A stretch of DNA of 36,232 bases from Pseudomonadota bacterium (GTDB lineage: Bacteria > Myxococcota_A > Polyangia > Polyangiales > Polyangiaceae). The stretch lies in the NCBI GenBank assembly GCA_023431345.1, contig JAEYWK010000202.1:1-36232 (forward strand). Reading direction: 5' to 3'. The first letter of the stretch is position 1, and each line of letters opens with the position of its first letter. Shown one piece after another: positions 6,498 through 15,169 of the stretch. The notes beneath the pieces were generated by a model. It was not told the origin of the DNA, did not search any database, and saw only the letters and a list, made by a program, of their open reading frames with translations. A program made the translations under genes and the position numbers.

Positions 6498-8049
6498 GAC
6501 GAACGCTCGTGAAGATCATGGCGATGCCGGCTTCGTTGGCGGCGCGGATGACGTCGTCGTCTTTCTTGGAGCCGCCCGGCTGAGCGATGGCGGCGACGCC
6601 GGCTGCGGCGGCGGCTTTGACGCCGTCGGGGAAGGGGAAGAAGGCATCGGAAGCGAGTACCGCGCCCTTCGCGCGCTCGCCCGCCTTGTCGCACGCGACC
6701 TGGACGGCCGTGACGCGAGCGGTCTGGCCGCCGCCGATGCCGATCGTCTCGTAGATGCCCGGGCTCTTGCCGGGAGCGGCGAGGACGATGGCGTTGCTCT
6801 TCACGTGCTTGCAGACGCTCCACGCGAACTCGAGTGACGAGAGCTCGGCCGCCGTCGGTTGGCGATCGGTCACCACGCGACCCTTCAGCACCTCACCGGC
6901 GCCGGTGGCGTCGCGATCTTGGATCACGAAGCCGCCGCCGACGCGCTTGAACTGGCGCGCTTGGTGGCTCGGACCGAGCCAACCACCCGTCGATAGCAGG
7001 CGCAGCGCTTGCTTCGCGCGCAGGCGCTGCAGCGCTCCGTCGGCGTAGCCGGGGGCGATGATGGCTTCCAGGAAGGTCTCGGCGAGGATGGCGGCGGTCG
7101 CGTCGTCGACCTCGCGGTTGAGGGCGATGATGCCTCCGAACGCGCTCATCGCGTCCGCGTCGCGCGCGGCGCGGTAGGCGTCGGCGAGGGTGGGGGCGGT
7201 CGCGACGCCGCACGGGTTCGTGTGCTTGACCACGACCGCGGCCGGGTTCTCGAACTCGCGCACGGCGTCGAGCGCGGCTTCCACGTCGACCAGGTTGTTG
7301 AAGCTGAGCTCTTTCGACCCACTTCCGACGCCTTCGGCCCGCCCGAGCGAGCCGAGCTGCGCCTTGCGCTCCTTGTAGAAGGCGCCGGTTTGGTGCGGAT
7401 TCTCGCCGTAGCGGAGCGGGTAGGCCTTCTCCAGCACGACCGAGTAGAATTTCGGATAGCCGTCAGCCTCGCCGCGCGCCGAGAGCCAGCCGCTGATCGC
7501 TGCGTCGTAGGCCGCGGTGTGCGCGAACACCTTGGCGGCGAGGCGCTCCTTCGTGAGGCGACCCACGTCCCCATCGCGCGTCAGCTCGTCGAGCACGGCG
7601 GCGTAGTCGGCCGGATCGCACAGCACGGTGACGCGATCGTGATTCTTCGCCGCAGAGCGCAGCATGCTCGGTCCGCCGATGTCGATGTTCTCGATCAGCT
7701 CCTCGAACTGCGCGCCCGGCTTCGCCAGCGTCTCTTCGAACGGGTAGAGGTTGACGACGACCAAGTCGATCGGCTTGCCTCCGATGCGCTCGAGGTCCGC
7801 GTCGTCGGTGCCGGCTCGGGCCAGCAAGGCGCCGTGCACGCGCGGGTGCAACGTCTTCACGCGACCGTCCATCACCTCGGGGGAGCCGGTGTAGCTCTCT
7901 ACCGTCTCCACCGGAATCCCAGCGGCCGAGAGCGCCTTGAAGGTGCCCCCCGTGGAGAGCAGCTCGACACCGCGCTTCGTGAGCGCGCGCGCGAGGTCGA
8001 GGAGGCCGGTCTTGTCAGAAACAGAAAGCAGGGCGCGGCGGATGGGCAT
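6484..8049 (-). CDS. purH: Bifunctional AICAR formyltransferase / IMP cyclohydrolase
   Basis: The 521-residue product matches PurH in length and order. Residues 1-150 form the MGS-like IMP cyclohydrolase domain (ALLSVSDKTGL, STGGT at 32-36, VMDGRVKTLHPRVHG, NIDIGGPSMLRSAAKN). Residues 200-521 form the formyltransferase domain (LRYGENPHQ, the catalytic KHTNPCG at 275-281, and SDAFFPFPD near the C-terminus). It catalyses the last two steps of de novo purine synthesis: formylation of AICAR by 10-formyl-tetrahydrofolate, then ring closure to IMP, in the cytoplasm. The ATG at 8049 is followed directly by conserved sequence; no strong ribosome site is visible. It is monocistronic and divergent from the Cys-rich lipoprotein gene across 94 bp. 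Confidence 0.97.
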   Translation of the reverse strand: MPIRRALLSVSDKTGLLDLARALTKRGVELLSTGGTFKALSAAGIPVETVESYTGSPEVMDGRVKTLHPRVHGALLARAGTDDADLERIGGKPIDLVVVNLYPFEETLAKPGAQFEELIENIDIGGPSMLRSAAKNHDRVTVLCDPADYAAVLDELTRDGDVGRLTKERLAAKVFAHTAAYDAAISGWLSARGEADGYPKFYSVVLEKAYPLRYGENPHQTGAFYKERKAQLGSLGRAEGVGSGSKELSFNNLVDVEAALDAVREFENPAAVVVKHTNPCGVATAPTLADAYRAARDADAMSAFGGIIALNREVDDATAAILAETFLEAIIAPGYADGALQRLRAKQALRLLSTGGWLGPSHQARQFKRVGGGFVIQDRDATGAGEVLKGRVVTDRQPTAAELSSLEFAWSVCKHVKSNAIVLAAPGKSPGIYETIGIGGGQTARVTAVQVACDKAGERAKGAVLASDAFFPFPDGVKAAAAAGVAAIAQPGGSKKDDDVIRAANEAGIAMIFTSVRHFRH

Positions 8050-8143
8050 GTATGCTTGCCGGGGTATCCAAGCGCGAGGTCGACGTCAAGCTGCTGTGAG
8101 TCGCCCTAGAAAGCCGCCTCGGTCGAGGCTACGATGCCGGCCG

Positions 8144-8740
8144 ATGTCCGTCCGGATTCCTTCCGCTTCGTGGGTTCGCTGGGGGCGCTCCAGCCTGGTC
8201 TTGGCCCTGTGTGGGCTGCCGCTGTACGCCAGTTGCACCAGCTCGGAGGACACGGAGCCGCACGTACCGGCCGTGCCAGGAGCGCAGCAGCCCGGCGGCG
8301 AGGGCGAGCTGGTCGCCGAAGACGCGGCCTGCGAGCGGCTGCGCCAGGCCGCGGAGGACGCTTACGAGCGCCTCGGCTGCGACGCGCCCACGTTCGCCGA
8401 TTGTCCCGGGTTCTTGCGGCCTGGCGGCGGCAGCGGCTGCTACGAGTACCGCGAACGTAGCGTCTCCGCGTGCGAGCGGGCGTATGACGACGCGCCGACG
8501 TGCCGCGAGCTGTCGCCCTGCATCGTGACCGCCGAGCTGAACACGGACTTGCCGACGTGCGAGCTCGTCTCCGGTGAGGGTGGCGCGGGGGGAAGCGGCG
8601 GGACCGGAGCCGGTCCGAGCGGCGAAGGCGGCGAAGGCGGCCAGGTCGCGGCCGGTGACGGCGGCACGCCGTCCGTGCCGGTGGGCGGCAGTGGCGGTGA
8701 GGCGGGCGCGCCTGCAGGTGGCCAGGGCGGCGCTGGCTGA
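8144..8740 (+). CDS. Cys-rich putative lipoprotein with Gly-rich tail
   Basis: The 198-residue product begins with Arg residues and a hydrophobic stretch ending in YASC, so lipidation at C31 is likely although Tyr at -3 is unusual. The mature domain (35-140) has eight further cysteines (63, 79, 87, 99, 110, 120, 126, 139), an even number suited to four disulfides in the periplasm or outside the cell. From residue 143 the chain is Gly/Ala/Pro/Ser-rich and looks disordered. Such lipoproteins are typical of Polyangia genomes and mostly uncharacterised. ATG 8144 is chosen because the frame before it lacks a signal peptide. It ends 28 nt from the convergent glycosyltransferase-like gene. Confidence 0.65.
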   Translation: MSVRIPSASWVRWGRSSLVLALCGLPLYASCTSSEDTEPHVPAVPGAQQPGGEGELVAEDAACERLRQAAEDAYERLGCDAPTFADCPGFLRPGGGSGCYEYRERSVSACERAYDDAPTCRELSPCIVTAELNTDLPTCELVSGEGGAGGSGGTGAGPSGEGGEGGQVAAGDGGTPSVPVGGSGGEAGAPAGGQGGAG

Positions 8741-8768
8741 GCGAACCGCCGGGCTCGCTGTTCGCGTC

Positions 8769-10154
8769 TCAGCTGGCGGCGCGGCGGTAGAGCTGGGCGT
8801 AGCGGCGCGCGACCCTCTCCCACGAGACGTCGAGGCGCATGACGCGGCGGCGCAAGCGGGCATGGCCGGGCGAACCGTAGGCCGAGAAAGCTCGGGCGGC
8901 GGCGCCCACCAACTCCGTGGTGGTCACGTCATCGAACAGGAAGCCGGAGCCAGTAGCTAGCTCGGCGTCGCAGTCGACGATGGCGTCAATCATGGCGCCG
9001 CGCGCGGGCGCGATCGGCACCGCGCCGTAGCGCTGCGCAGCCTGGACGAGCGCAGGCGTGATGGCGCTGCCGTCGAGGCAGAGCGCGAAGTCGGCGGCCG
9101 AGAGCGCGCGGCGCCGCGCCGCCTCGCCCTCACCCTTGATGCGCGCAAGATCCGAAGGGTAGTCGGCGGCGAGACGCGACAGCTCATCGACTTCGCTGGC
9201 GGGCACGCTGGCCACGACCGCGATGTCATTTTTCAGTAGCGCCGGTAAGGCGGCGAGCAGCACCTTGGCTTCCGCGCTGGTCGTCGCGATCGCCAGCACC
9301 AGCGGACGGTCGAGCTCGAGCTCGAGCGAAAGCTCGCTGAGCACCGCCGACTTGCAGCGGCCCTTGCCCGAGGCGTCTTCCGCGTCGTACCGAGCAGGGA
9401 TGGCCGTGTCCGTTGCAGGATTGAAGACGGCGTAGTCGAGGCCCGTGCCGACCGCCTGGGGAGCGCGTTCTCCGACGAGCGCTGGCGCGAGCGCTCCAGA
9501 GACGCGAGGGCTGCCAAGCTCACGCGCCGCGTCACTCGAGCTGGTGCCTACGAGCTGGGCGCTGCCGAGGCCGAGCTCGAGCAGCGAAATCGAATCGCCG
9601 ATCAGGCCGCGCAGCCCGGGGAAGGCAGCGTGCGCCCCGCTGGCGAAGCGGCCCACGTTCGCGGGGTCGAGCACGCTCAGGAGCGTGGGCAGCGCCATCT
9701 GCGGCAAATGCTTGAGCAGCAGCGGGACGGCGGCGGTGGGCGCGTCGAAGGCGTGCACGATCTCGAACGGCTTGCCCTGCTCGGCGCGCTGCTGCGCGAG
9801 GGCGGCGGCGCCGCGGCAAAGCACGGCGAAGCGCGCCAGATTGTCGGAGTAACCTTCACCCTCACCGAAGACCGAGGGTCGGTCGAAGAGCGGCGGATCG
9901 TCGAACAACGCGAGCTCCACGCCCGACGCGAGCTGACCGTCGAGCACGGTGAGGTCGGTGCCGCCGATCGAGAGCGGCGTGAGGCGCCGCGCCATGAGCA
10001 GGCCGCCGGCTTCGAAGCCCGGGTGGCGCGGCAGGGCGAGGGTGACGCGGTGCCCGAGCTGGCGGAGCGCCTTGCTCAGGCCCGCCACGACGTCCCCCAC
10101 CTCGCTGCCGCGAGCGTAGGGAGACAATTCAGCCGACACCATAAGGACGTCCAT
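8769..10154 (-). CDS. Degenerate glycogen/starch synthase-like protein (GT5-like)
   Basis: The 461-residue product aligns by eye along the whole GlgA fold: MDVLMVSAELSPYA at the start, FDDPPLFDRPSVFGEGEGY near 84-102, IVHAFDAPTAAVPLLLKH near 132-149, VGTGLDYAVFNPATD near 235-249, RYGAVPIAP near 375-383, and GSGFLFDD near 402-409. Key GT5 motifs are altered: KxGGLGDV is RGSEVGDV (15-22), the HANDW motif is HAFDAP, the RLxxQKG loop is ATTSAEAKV (290-298), and the EPCGL segment with the catalytic Glu reads ITPAL (365-369). It is therefore probably not an active ADP-glucose glycosyltransferase. The ATG at 10154 starts exactly where GlgA proteins start; the frame extends to 10223 without family similarity. 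Confidence 0.8.
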   Translation of the reverse strand: MDVLMVSAELSPYARGSEVGDVVAGLSKALRQLGHRVTLALPRHPGFEAGGLLMARRLTPLSIGGTDLTVLDGQLASGVELALFDDPPLFDRPSVFGEGEGYSDNLARFAVLCRGAAALAQQRAEQGKPFEIVHAFDAPTAAVPLLLKHLPQMALPTLLSVLDPANVGRFASGAHAAFPGLRGLIGDSISLLELGLGSAQLVGTSSSDAARELGSPRVSGALAPALVGERAPQAVGTGLDYAVFNPATDTAIPARYDAEDASGKGRCKSAVLSELSLELELDRPLVLAIATTSAEAKVLLAALPALLKNDIAVVASVPASEVDELSRLAADYPSDLARIKGEGEAARRRALSAADFALCLDGSAITPALVQAAQRYGAVPIAPARGAMIDAIVDCDAELATGSGFLFDDVTTTELVGAAARAFSAYGSPGHARLRRRVMRLDVSWERVARRYAQLYRRAAS

Positions 10155-10213
10155 AGCGGCGCAGCAGTTACCACGATTCGGGCGGCGGGCACACCTGCCA
10201 ACGCAGCGTGGGC

Positions 10214-10250
10214 GGGGGGACAACAGGGAGGCGGGGAAGCGGGAAACGGG
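10214..10250. repeat. G-rich dispersed intergenic repeat, copy 2
   Basis: It shares the core AACAGGGAGGCGGGGA with 2886-2909 (23 of 24 positions over the first part) and then continues with GGGAAACGGG. It sits in the 227-bp spacer before argB. The remainder to 10300 is also purine-rich, and a small hairpin (10324-10339, 6-bp stem) precedes argB; neither has an assigned function. Confidence 0.6.
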
Positions 10251-10381
10251 ATCGGGGCAATTACAGGAAGATGGGAAGAGTGGAAGGCGAGAGTTGGGGG
10301 ACGCGCTGCCGCCGGTGACCGGAGGAGCGCCGCCGCTCCCGGACGAGGGGGGGCTTTTGCGCTATAGGGGGCGGGAAAAAA

Positions 10382-11278
10382 ATGGACGAGCTCGTCGAGA
10401 AGGCCAAGGTTTTGCACGAGGCGCTGCCGTACATCCAGCGCTTCCACCAGCGCACCTTCGTGGTGAAGTACGGCGGGCACGCCATGGTCGACGAGGCCCT
10501 GAAGGAGAGCTTCGCGCGGGACGTTTGCCTGCTGCGCTACGTCGGCATCCGCGTCGTGGTGGTGCACGGTGGCGGGCCGCAAATCAACAGCATGCTCGAT
10601 CGCGTGGGCATCAAATCGTCGTTCAGCGGCGGCCTGCGCGTCACCGACGACGCGACGATGGATGTCGTCGAGATGGTGCTCGGCGGCGCCGTGAATCAAG
10701 AGATCGTCGGCATGATTTGCAAGCATGGCGGCCGCGCCGTCGGCTTGTCGGGCAAGGACGACCAGTTCATGCGCGGCAAGCGCCAAGAGCCGGTCAAGGG
10801 CAAAGACCCGGCGGGCAACGAGATCATGGTCGACCTCGGGCGAGTGGGCGAGGTCTCGAACGTCGACGCCAAGATCGTCGAGCAGCTGATCTCGAGCGGC
10901 TTCATCCCCGTGATCGCGCCGATCGCCGTCGATCGCGCGGGCGCGTCGCTGAACGTGAACGCGGACACCGCGGCAGGCGCCATCGCGGGCGCGATGAACG
11001 CCGCCAAGCTGATGCTGATGACCGACGTGGAGGGCGTGAAGACGGCCAAGGGCGAGCGGCTGAGCTCGCTCGACGCGCGCGAGGCGGAGCGGCTGATCTC
11101 CGAGGGCGTGATCACGGGCGGCATGATCCCGAAGGTGCGCTGCGCGCTCGACGCCGTCTCGGCCGGGGTCGAGAAGGTGCACATCATCGACGGGCGCCGC
11201 CGTCACGCGCTGCTGCTCGAGATCTTCACCGATCTCGGCGTGGGTACCGAGATTCACCGCCCGCGCGCGGCGAGCTGA
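10382..11278 (+). CDS. argB: Acetylglutamate kinase
   Basis: The 298-residue product has the amino-acid-kinase fold: FVVKYGGHAM with the phosphate-binding Lys at 29, VVVHGGGPQI near 59-68, the acetylglutamate-binding region LRVTD near 84-88, SLNVNADTAAGAIA in the second half and GGMIPKV near the end. ArgB phosphorylates N-acetyl-L-glutamate with ATP in the second step of arginine synthesis. The N-terminal helix LVEKAKVLHEALPYIQRF is the type seen in arginine-feedback-sensitive hexameric enzymes, so feedback inhibition by arginine is likely. The ATG follows a G-rich stretch and six A residues that can serve as ribosome site. No other arg gene is in the window. The pseudouridine synthase gene follows after 22 nt and may be co-transcribed. 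Confidence 0.97.
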   Translation: MDELVEKAKVLHEALPYIQRFHQRTFVVKYGGHAMVDEALKESFARDVCLLRYVGIRVVVVHGGGPQINSMLDRVGIKSSFSGGLRVTDDATMDVVEMVLGGAVNQEIVGMICKHGGRAVGLSGKDDQFMRGKRQEPVKGKDPAGNEIMVDLGRVGEVSNVDAKIVEQLISSGFIPVIAPIAVDRAGASLNVNADTAAGAIAGAMNAAKLMLMTDVEGVKTAKGERLSSLDAREAERLISEGVITGGMIPKVRCALDAVSAGVEKVHIIDGRRRHALLLEIFTDLGVGTEIHRPRAAS

Positions 11279-11300
11279 GGCGCCGCCGCACCGGCTGGCC

Positions 11301-12314
11301 ATGAAGCCGCGCGAGAGCACGCCGCCCGAAGCGCCGCCGGTGCGCCCCCCGGGCGTCCACGAGGACGCGATTTTGAAGGTGTACCGCGTGCCGGCCGAGT
11401 GCGCCGGCATGCGCCTCGACGTGTTCATGCGCACGCAGCTCCGCAACACCAGCCGCACCCGCGCGCGCGCCATCATCGAGCAGAGCGCGCACGCGGCCGA
11501 TGGGCGCGCCTTGCGCGCCAACGATCGCGTCAAGACCGACGAGCGCATCGCGCTGTGGCGAGCGCCGTTCGAAGAGATCGACGACGTGCCGCTGCCCGTC
11601 CTCTACGAAGACGCGCACCTGCTCGCCATCGACAAGCCGCCGCTCGTGACCGTGCACCCGACCGCGCGCTACCACCGGAACACCGTGATCGAGCGGCTGC
11701 GCGCCGCGCGCCCCGGCGAGTTCTTGGCCTTGATCCACCGCATCGACCGCGAGACCAGCGGCGTCTTGATGCTGGCCAAGCACCTCGAGAGCGAGCGCGC
11801 CTTCAAGCGCTTGCTCGAAGAGCGCTCGCTCGGTGGTGAAGACTCGGTGAGCAAGACCTACGTCGCCGTCACGCGCGGCGTGCCGACCAAGCGCTTCTGC
11901 GAGCTGCCGGTCGAACTCGACACCGACAATCCGCTGCGCGTGAAGATGCGCGTCGCCGCGCCCGGGCGAGGGCTCGAAGCGCGCACTGGCATCGAGGTGT
12001 TCGGCGAACGCGCCGGCTACGCCTTGTGCCGCCTCGCTCTCCACACCGGTCGCCAGCACCAAATACGCCTGCACCTGTCGGCGCTCGGCTGCCCCGTCGT
12101 TGGCGACAAGCTGTACGGCCCCGACGAGCGCTTGCTCGCGCGCGCTGCTGACGGCGAGCTGACGGAGGACGATTTGACGCTGCTCGAGCACCCGCGCCAG
12201 CTCCTGCACGCCGAGCGCTACGACTTCATCCACCCGATGACCCAGGAGCCGCTCGCGCTGGCGGCGCCGCTGCCCTACGACCTGCAAAGCTTCTGGGACA
12301 GCCGCGCGCCTTGA
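11301..12314 (+). CDS. RluA-family pseudouridine synthase
   Basis: The 337-residue product has an S4-like N-terminal region (about 28-90: GMRLDVFMRTQLRNTSRTRARAIIE is split here by context) followed by the RluA catalytic domain. Key motifs are the lead-in LAIDKPPLVTVHP (108-120), HRIDRETSG with the catalytic D149, and GRQHQIRLHLSALGCPVVGDKLYG near 250-275. The family isomerises uridine to pseudouridine in rRNA or tRNA in the cytoplasm. Which site is modified (RluD-, RluC- or other type) cannot be told from sequence alone. The Pro-rich first 20 residues are probably disordered. It lies 22 nt after argB and meets the convergent membrane-protein gene with only 3 nt between stops. Confidence 0.9.
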   Translation: MKPRESTPPEAPPVRPPGVHEDAILKVYRVPAECAGMRLDVFMRTQLRNTSRTRARAIIEQSAHAADGRALRANDRVKTDERIALWRAPFEEIDDVPLPVLYEDAHLLAIDKPPLVTVHPTARYHRNTVIERLRAARPGEFLALIHRIDRETSGVLMLAKHLESERAFKRLLEERSLGGEDSVSKTYVAVTRGVPTKRFCELPVELDTDNPLRVKMRVAAPGRGLEARTGIEVFGERAGYALCRLALHTGRQHQIRLHLSALGCPVVGDKLYGPDERLLARAADGELTEDDLTLLEHPRQLLHAERYDFIHPMTQEPLALAAPLPYDLQSFWDSRAP

Positions 12315-12317
12315 AGC

Positions 12318-13190
12318 TCAACCCGTCGCCGAAAGGCCGGGGCGAGGGACGCTCGTGACGAGCCGGAGCGCGCGGGCGTACCAACCGGCGCGCAGCATCA
12401 CGCTCCCCACCACGACCAGCTGATGAACGATGAAGACGGCGGCGACGCGCCAGGCGCCCGGCGCGGACACGTCGAGCCAGCCGGTGACCGCCGCCGCGGC
12501 CGCCACGCTACCGATCATGAGCAGCGCGTAGGGCAGCCAGCCGAGCAGCGCGGAGAGCGGCCGCGTGAAGCAGGCTCGACGCGCGTGCTCGAGCGCCGCC
12601 GCCACGCCGGCCCGGGCCCGCACGCTCGACGCTTTCGCCACGTCGGCCGCGCCGCCCACCGCACCCGCGACGAGGGCAGCCGCGAGCCACACTCCCAGCA
12701 CACCGGCGCTGCTCGCGACAGGTCGGGTGGGCGGGCTCGGCACCGCGTCGGCGGCGAGCGACGCGAACAGCAAGAGCGCCGCTTGCGCCAGCCCCGCGAG
12801 GACGCCGATGAACAACAGCGTCGGCAAGCGCGCGAGGGCGTCGCTCAGCAGGGCACGGGCGCGCCGCTCTTCGGGCTCACTCAACGCGACCAGCAACACC
12901 GCGTTGCCCAGCGCCGTGAGCAGCAGCCCGAGCGTCAGCAGCGGGAGCAGGCCGCGCGCGGCCGCCAGCAGCGCCGGGCCTTGTAGGCGCGCTACCTCCA
13001 GCAGTAGGTAGCCGCCGCCCTCGAACAGCAGGCGATCGCCCTCGGCGCGCGCGCCCACGCCGCTTTCCCCGAGCAGCGACGCGAGCGGCGACGCCAAGCA
13101 CACGCCGCAGGCCAAACGGCAGGCTGCCAGCGCCAGCACGACGCCCCCGCGACGTCGCGCGCGGATCGCGTCGGGGCCGTGAAGGCTCAC
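12318..13190 (-). CDS. Polytopic membrane protein, last gene of the sigma/Hsp70 operon
   Basis: The 290-residue product is Ala/Leu-rich with about six hydrophobic segments (roughly 16-36, 72-105, 122-145, 160-182, 215-240 and 248-270) and an Arg-rich cytosolic-looking N-terminus. I recognise no family. The overall plan, with a helical pair either side of Arg-rich loops, resembles uncharacterised integral membrane proteins annotated only by length in related bacteria. The ATG overlaps the M1 peptidase stop codon (ATGA), so translation is probably coupled. It is the most distal of eight same-strand genes that begin with the ECF sigma factor at 21492. A membrane role in the same stress response is inference from position. 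Confidence 0.75.
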   Translation of the reverse strand: MSLHGPDAIRARRRGGVVLALAACRLACGVCLASPLASLLGESGVGARAEGDRLLFEGGGYLLLEVARLQGPALLAAARGLLPLLTLGLLLTALGNAVLLVALSEPEERRARALLSDALARLPTLLFIGVLAGLAQAALLLFASLAADAVPSPPTRPVASSAGVLGVWLAAALVAGAVGGAADVAKASSVRARAGVAAALEHARRACFTRPLSALLGWLPYALLMIGSVAAAAAVTGWLDVSAPGAWRVAAVFIVHQLVVVGSVMLRAGWYARALRLVTSVPRPGLSATG

Positions 13191-15169
13191 GGCAGCCCTC
13201 CCGACAGCAGCAGCTGCGCGAAGTAAGTGAGCCGCTCGAGGCTGCGCGGCGTGCCGTGATCGACGCGAGCGGAGGCGTTGTTCGTCAGGTCGTCGTCGAG
13301 CAGGACTCGCATCGCCGGATCGACGGTCACGCCGATCAGCGTCGAGGGGCCCGCGTAGCTCACTTCGTAGCGTGTGCCGACGCCGTCCCAGCGGCGTAGC
13401 TCGTGGGAGCCGTCCTCGAAGTCGAGGCGAATGTCGACCGGCAGCTCCAGCGTGCCGTGCCGCAGCACGATCGCGCGCCCGACCCAGCGCACCGCCGGCC
13501 GCACCTCGGCGCGCGCGACGGTGCGCCGCCCGCTCGCTTCGTCGAACACGCCCGCGCGCGGATCGCTCGGCGCCGCGAGCACGTCGCGGACGAGGTAGTC
13601 GACGTGACCGCGCTCGAACAGCGCTCGTTCCAGGTTTCGCGCCGCCGCGTCGCCTAGCCGGCCGCGCACCGCATCCAGCAGGTGCTGTGGCTCGGGGTGC
13701 CGAAAGCGCGCGTAGCGGGCGTAGTCGCCGAGGGCCGCGTCGAGGGCGGCCCGGCCGTAAACGCGCTCCAGCGTGCTCATCAGCGTCGCGGTGCGGCTGT
13801 AGACGATGGCGCCGAGGCTGCGAAAGCTGAAGAAATCGGCCGCGCTCTGCGCGATCGGCTCATCTCTTCCGCGCGCGGCCGCGATGCTACGCGAGAGCGC
13901 CTCCGTCGCCACCTGCAAGCCGAAGCCGGAGAAGCCCGAGCCCGCGCCGTAGCGCGCCGAAAGCGCGGCGTGCTCGGCGTAGCTGTTCAGGCCCTCGTCC
14001 AAGAACGGAGAGCGGTGCTCGTCGCTCGCGAACAAGCCGTAGAACCACTGATGGCCGAGCTCGTGAAGGGTGACGGCTTCGATGCCGCGCACGCCCGTCC
14101 AAGGCGCGTACCAGGGGCCGCCGGTGGTGATGAGGGTCGGGTACTCCATCCCACCCGAGTTGGCCGCGGCGTCGGGCGGGTGAACGACGGTGAGGGTCGA
14201 GTAGGGGTACGGCCCGAAGCGGGCGCTGAAATAGCCGAGCCCGTAGCGCACCGTGTCGAGCTCGAGCGCGGCGTTTCGCTCGTGCCCGGGCGGGGTGAGC
14301 ACGCGCACGTCGACGTGATCCACGCGCTCGCGACGCTCACGAAATCCGGGCCAGCTCGTCCAAGCGAAATCGTGCACGTCGTCGGCGCGGCAGCGCAGCG
14401 CGCGCCGCCCTGGGGCCGCGGGCGCGTCTTCACAGCGGCCCGTAGCGCCCACCACGTGCTCGCTGGGCACGTCGAGCGTGACGTCGTAGCTGCCGAAATT
14501 CGCGGAAAACTCCGACTGCGGGTGAAACGCGAAGTGAGCGAAGCGCCCGTCGGGGGCGAGGCGCGCGAGCTTGGGGAACCACTGGGCCACGAAGTGGTAG
14601 TCGCCGACGTAGCCGGTACGCTCGACGATCTCGGGCAGCTTGACCTCGAATTTTATTTCGAGGGTGAGCGTCTTGCCGGGCTCGAGCGGCAACAGCAGCG
14701 GCACTCTCACGTCGGTTTCGTCATCGGGATCACCTGGGCTCTTGGCGCTGCGCGACGGCCACAGCTCACTCTCGAGCTCGCGCGCGTAGAGCCGCTGCAC
14801 GTCGATGTAGCCCCACTTGCCGCCGCGATCGCCGCTGCGACCGGCCCCGAACGGCGAACGCAAGAACAGACTGTCGTCGTTCTTGAAGGCGTTCATGTAC
14901 AGATGCAGGTAGAGCTCGCTCAGCGGCGTCTGGCTGATGTTGACGAGCGTTATCGTCCCTTCGGCGCTGACCCGGTGCTGCTCGGCGTCGAGCCGTGCAG
15001 AGAGCTGGTAGCTCGCGACGGGCTGCGGCCGCTCCAGCGGCGGCTCGGCGCGGGCGAGGCGAGGCGTGGCCAGCGCTGCGAGGCCGAGCAGGGCCCGGAG
15101 CGCCGAGCTAGCGCGGCGAGAGCTGAATGACGCGCTGGTCGTAGAGCGTGAACAGGATTCGCAGCGCAT
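13187..15169 (-). CDS. Secreted M1-family zinc metallopeptidase
   Basis: The 660-residue product has a signal peptide (Arg-rich n-region, core about 23-36, probable cut after LARA near 41), then a beta-rich N-terminal domain typical of M1 aminopeptidases. The catalytic region shows a substrate-binding SGGMEYP near 338-344 (GxMEN-like), the zinc motif HELGH at 369-373 and the third zinc ligand E392 in FLDEGLNSYAEH, i.e. HExxH-x18-E. A C-terminal helical part follows. It probably trims peptides in the periplasm or outside the cell. The ATG at 15169 lies inside the preceding gene, giving a 62-nt overlap; no later start codon precedes the signal peptide core. Its place after a J protein and Hsp70 suggests shared proteostasis function. 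Confidence 0.9.
   Translation of the reverse strand: MRCESCSRSTTSASFSSRRASSALRALLGLAALATPRLARAEPPLERPQPVASYQLSARLDAEQHRVSAEGTITLVNISQTPLSELYLHLYMNAFKNDDSLFLRSPFGAGRSGDRGGKWGYIDVQRLYARELESELWPSRSAKSPGDPDDETDVRVPLLLPLEPGKTLTLEIKFEVKLPEIVERTGYVGDYHFVAQWFPKLARLAPDGRFAHFAFHPQSEFSANFGSYDVTLDVPSEHVVGATGRCEDAPAAPGRRALRCRADDVHDFAWTSWPGFRERRERVDHVDVRVLTPPGHERNAALELDTVRYGLGYFSARFGPYPYSTLTVVHPPDAAANSGGMEYPTLITTGGPWYAPWTGVRGIEAVTLHELGHQWFYGLFASDEHRSPFLDEGLNSYAEHAALSARYGAGSGFSGFGLQVATEALSRSIAAARGRDEPIAQSAADFFSFRSLGAIVYSRTATLMSTLERVYGRAALDAALGDYARYARFRHPEPQHLLDAVRGRLGDAAARNLERALFERGHVDYLVRDVLAAPSDPRAGVFDEASGRRTVARAEVRPAVRWVGRAIVLRHGTLELPVDIRLDFEDGSHELRRWDGVGTRYEVSYAGPSTLIGVTVDPAMRVLLDDDLTNNASARVDHGTPRSLERLTYFAQLLLSGGLP

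Noticed and set aside
10324..10339. Hairpin GGAGCG-CCGC-CGCTCC before argB as an attenuator
   Set aside because: Only a 6-bp stem, and no leader peptide or arginine-sensing element is visible.
10076..11548. 490-codon minus-strand open frame opposite argB
   Set aside because: The plus strand carries clear ArgB and RluA motifs; the antisense frame has no recognisable domain.
13682..15130. 482-codon plus-strand open frame opposite the M1 peptidase
   Set aside because: Shadow frame of a gene with HExxH and signal peptide on the minus strand.
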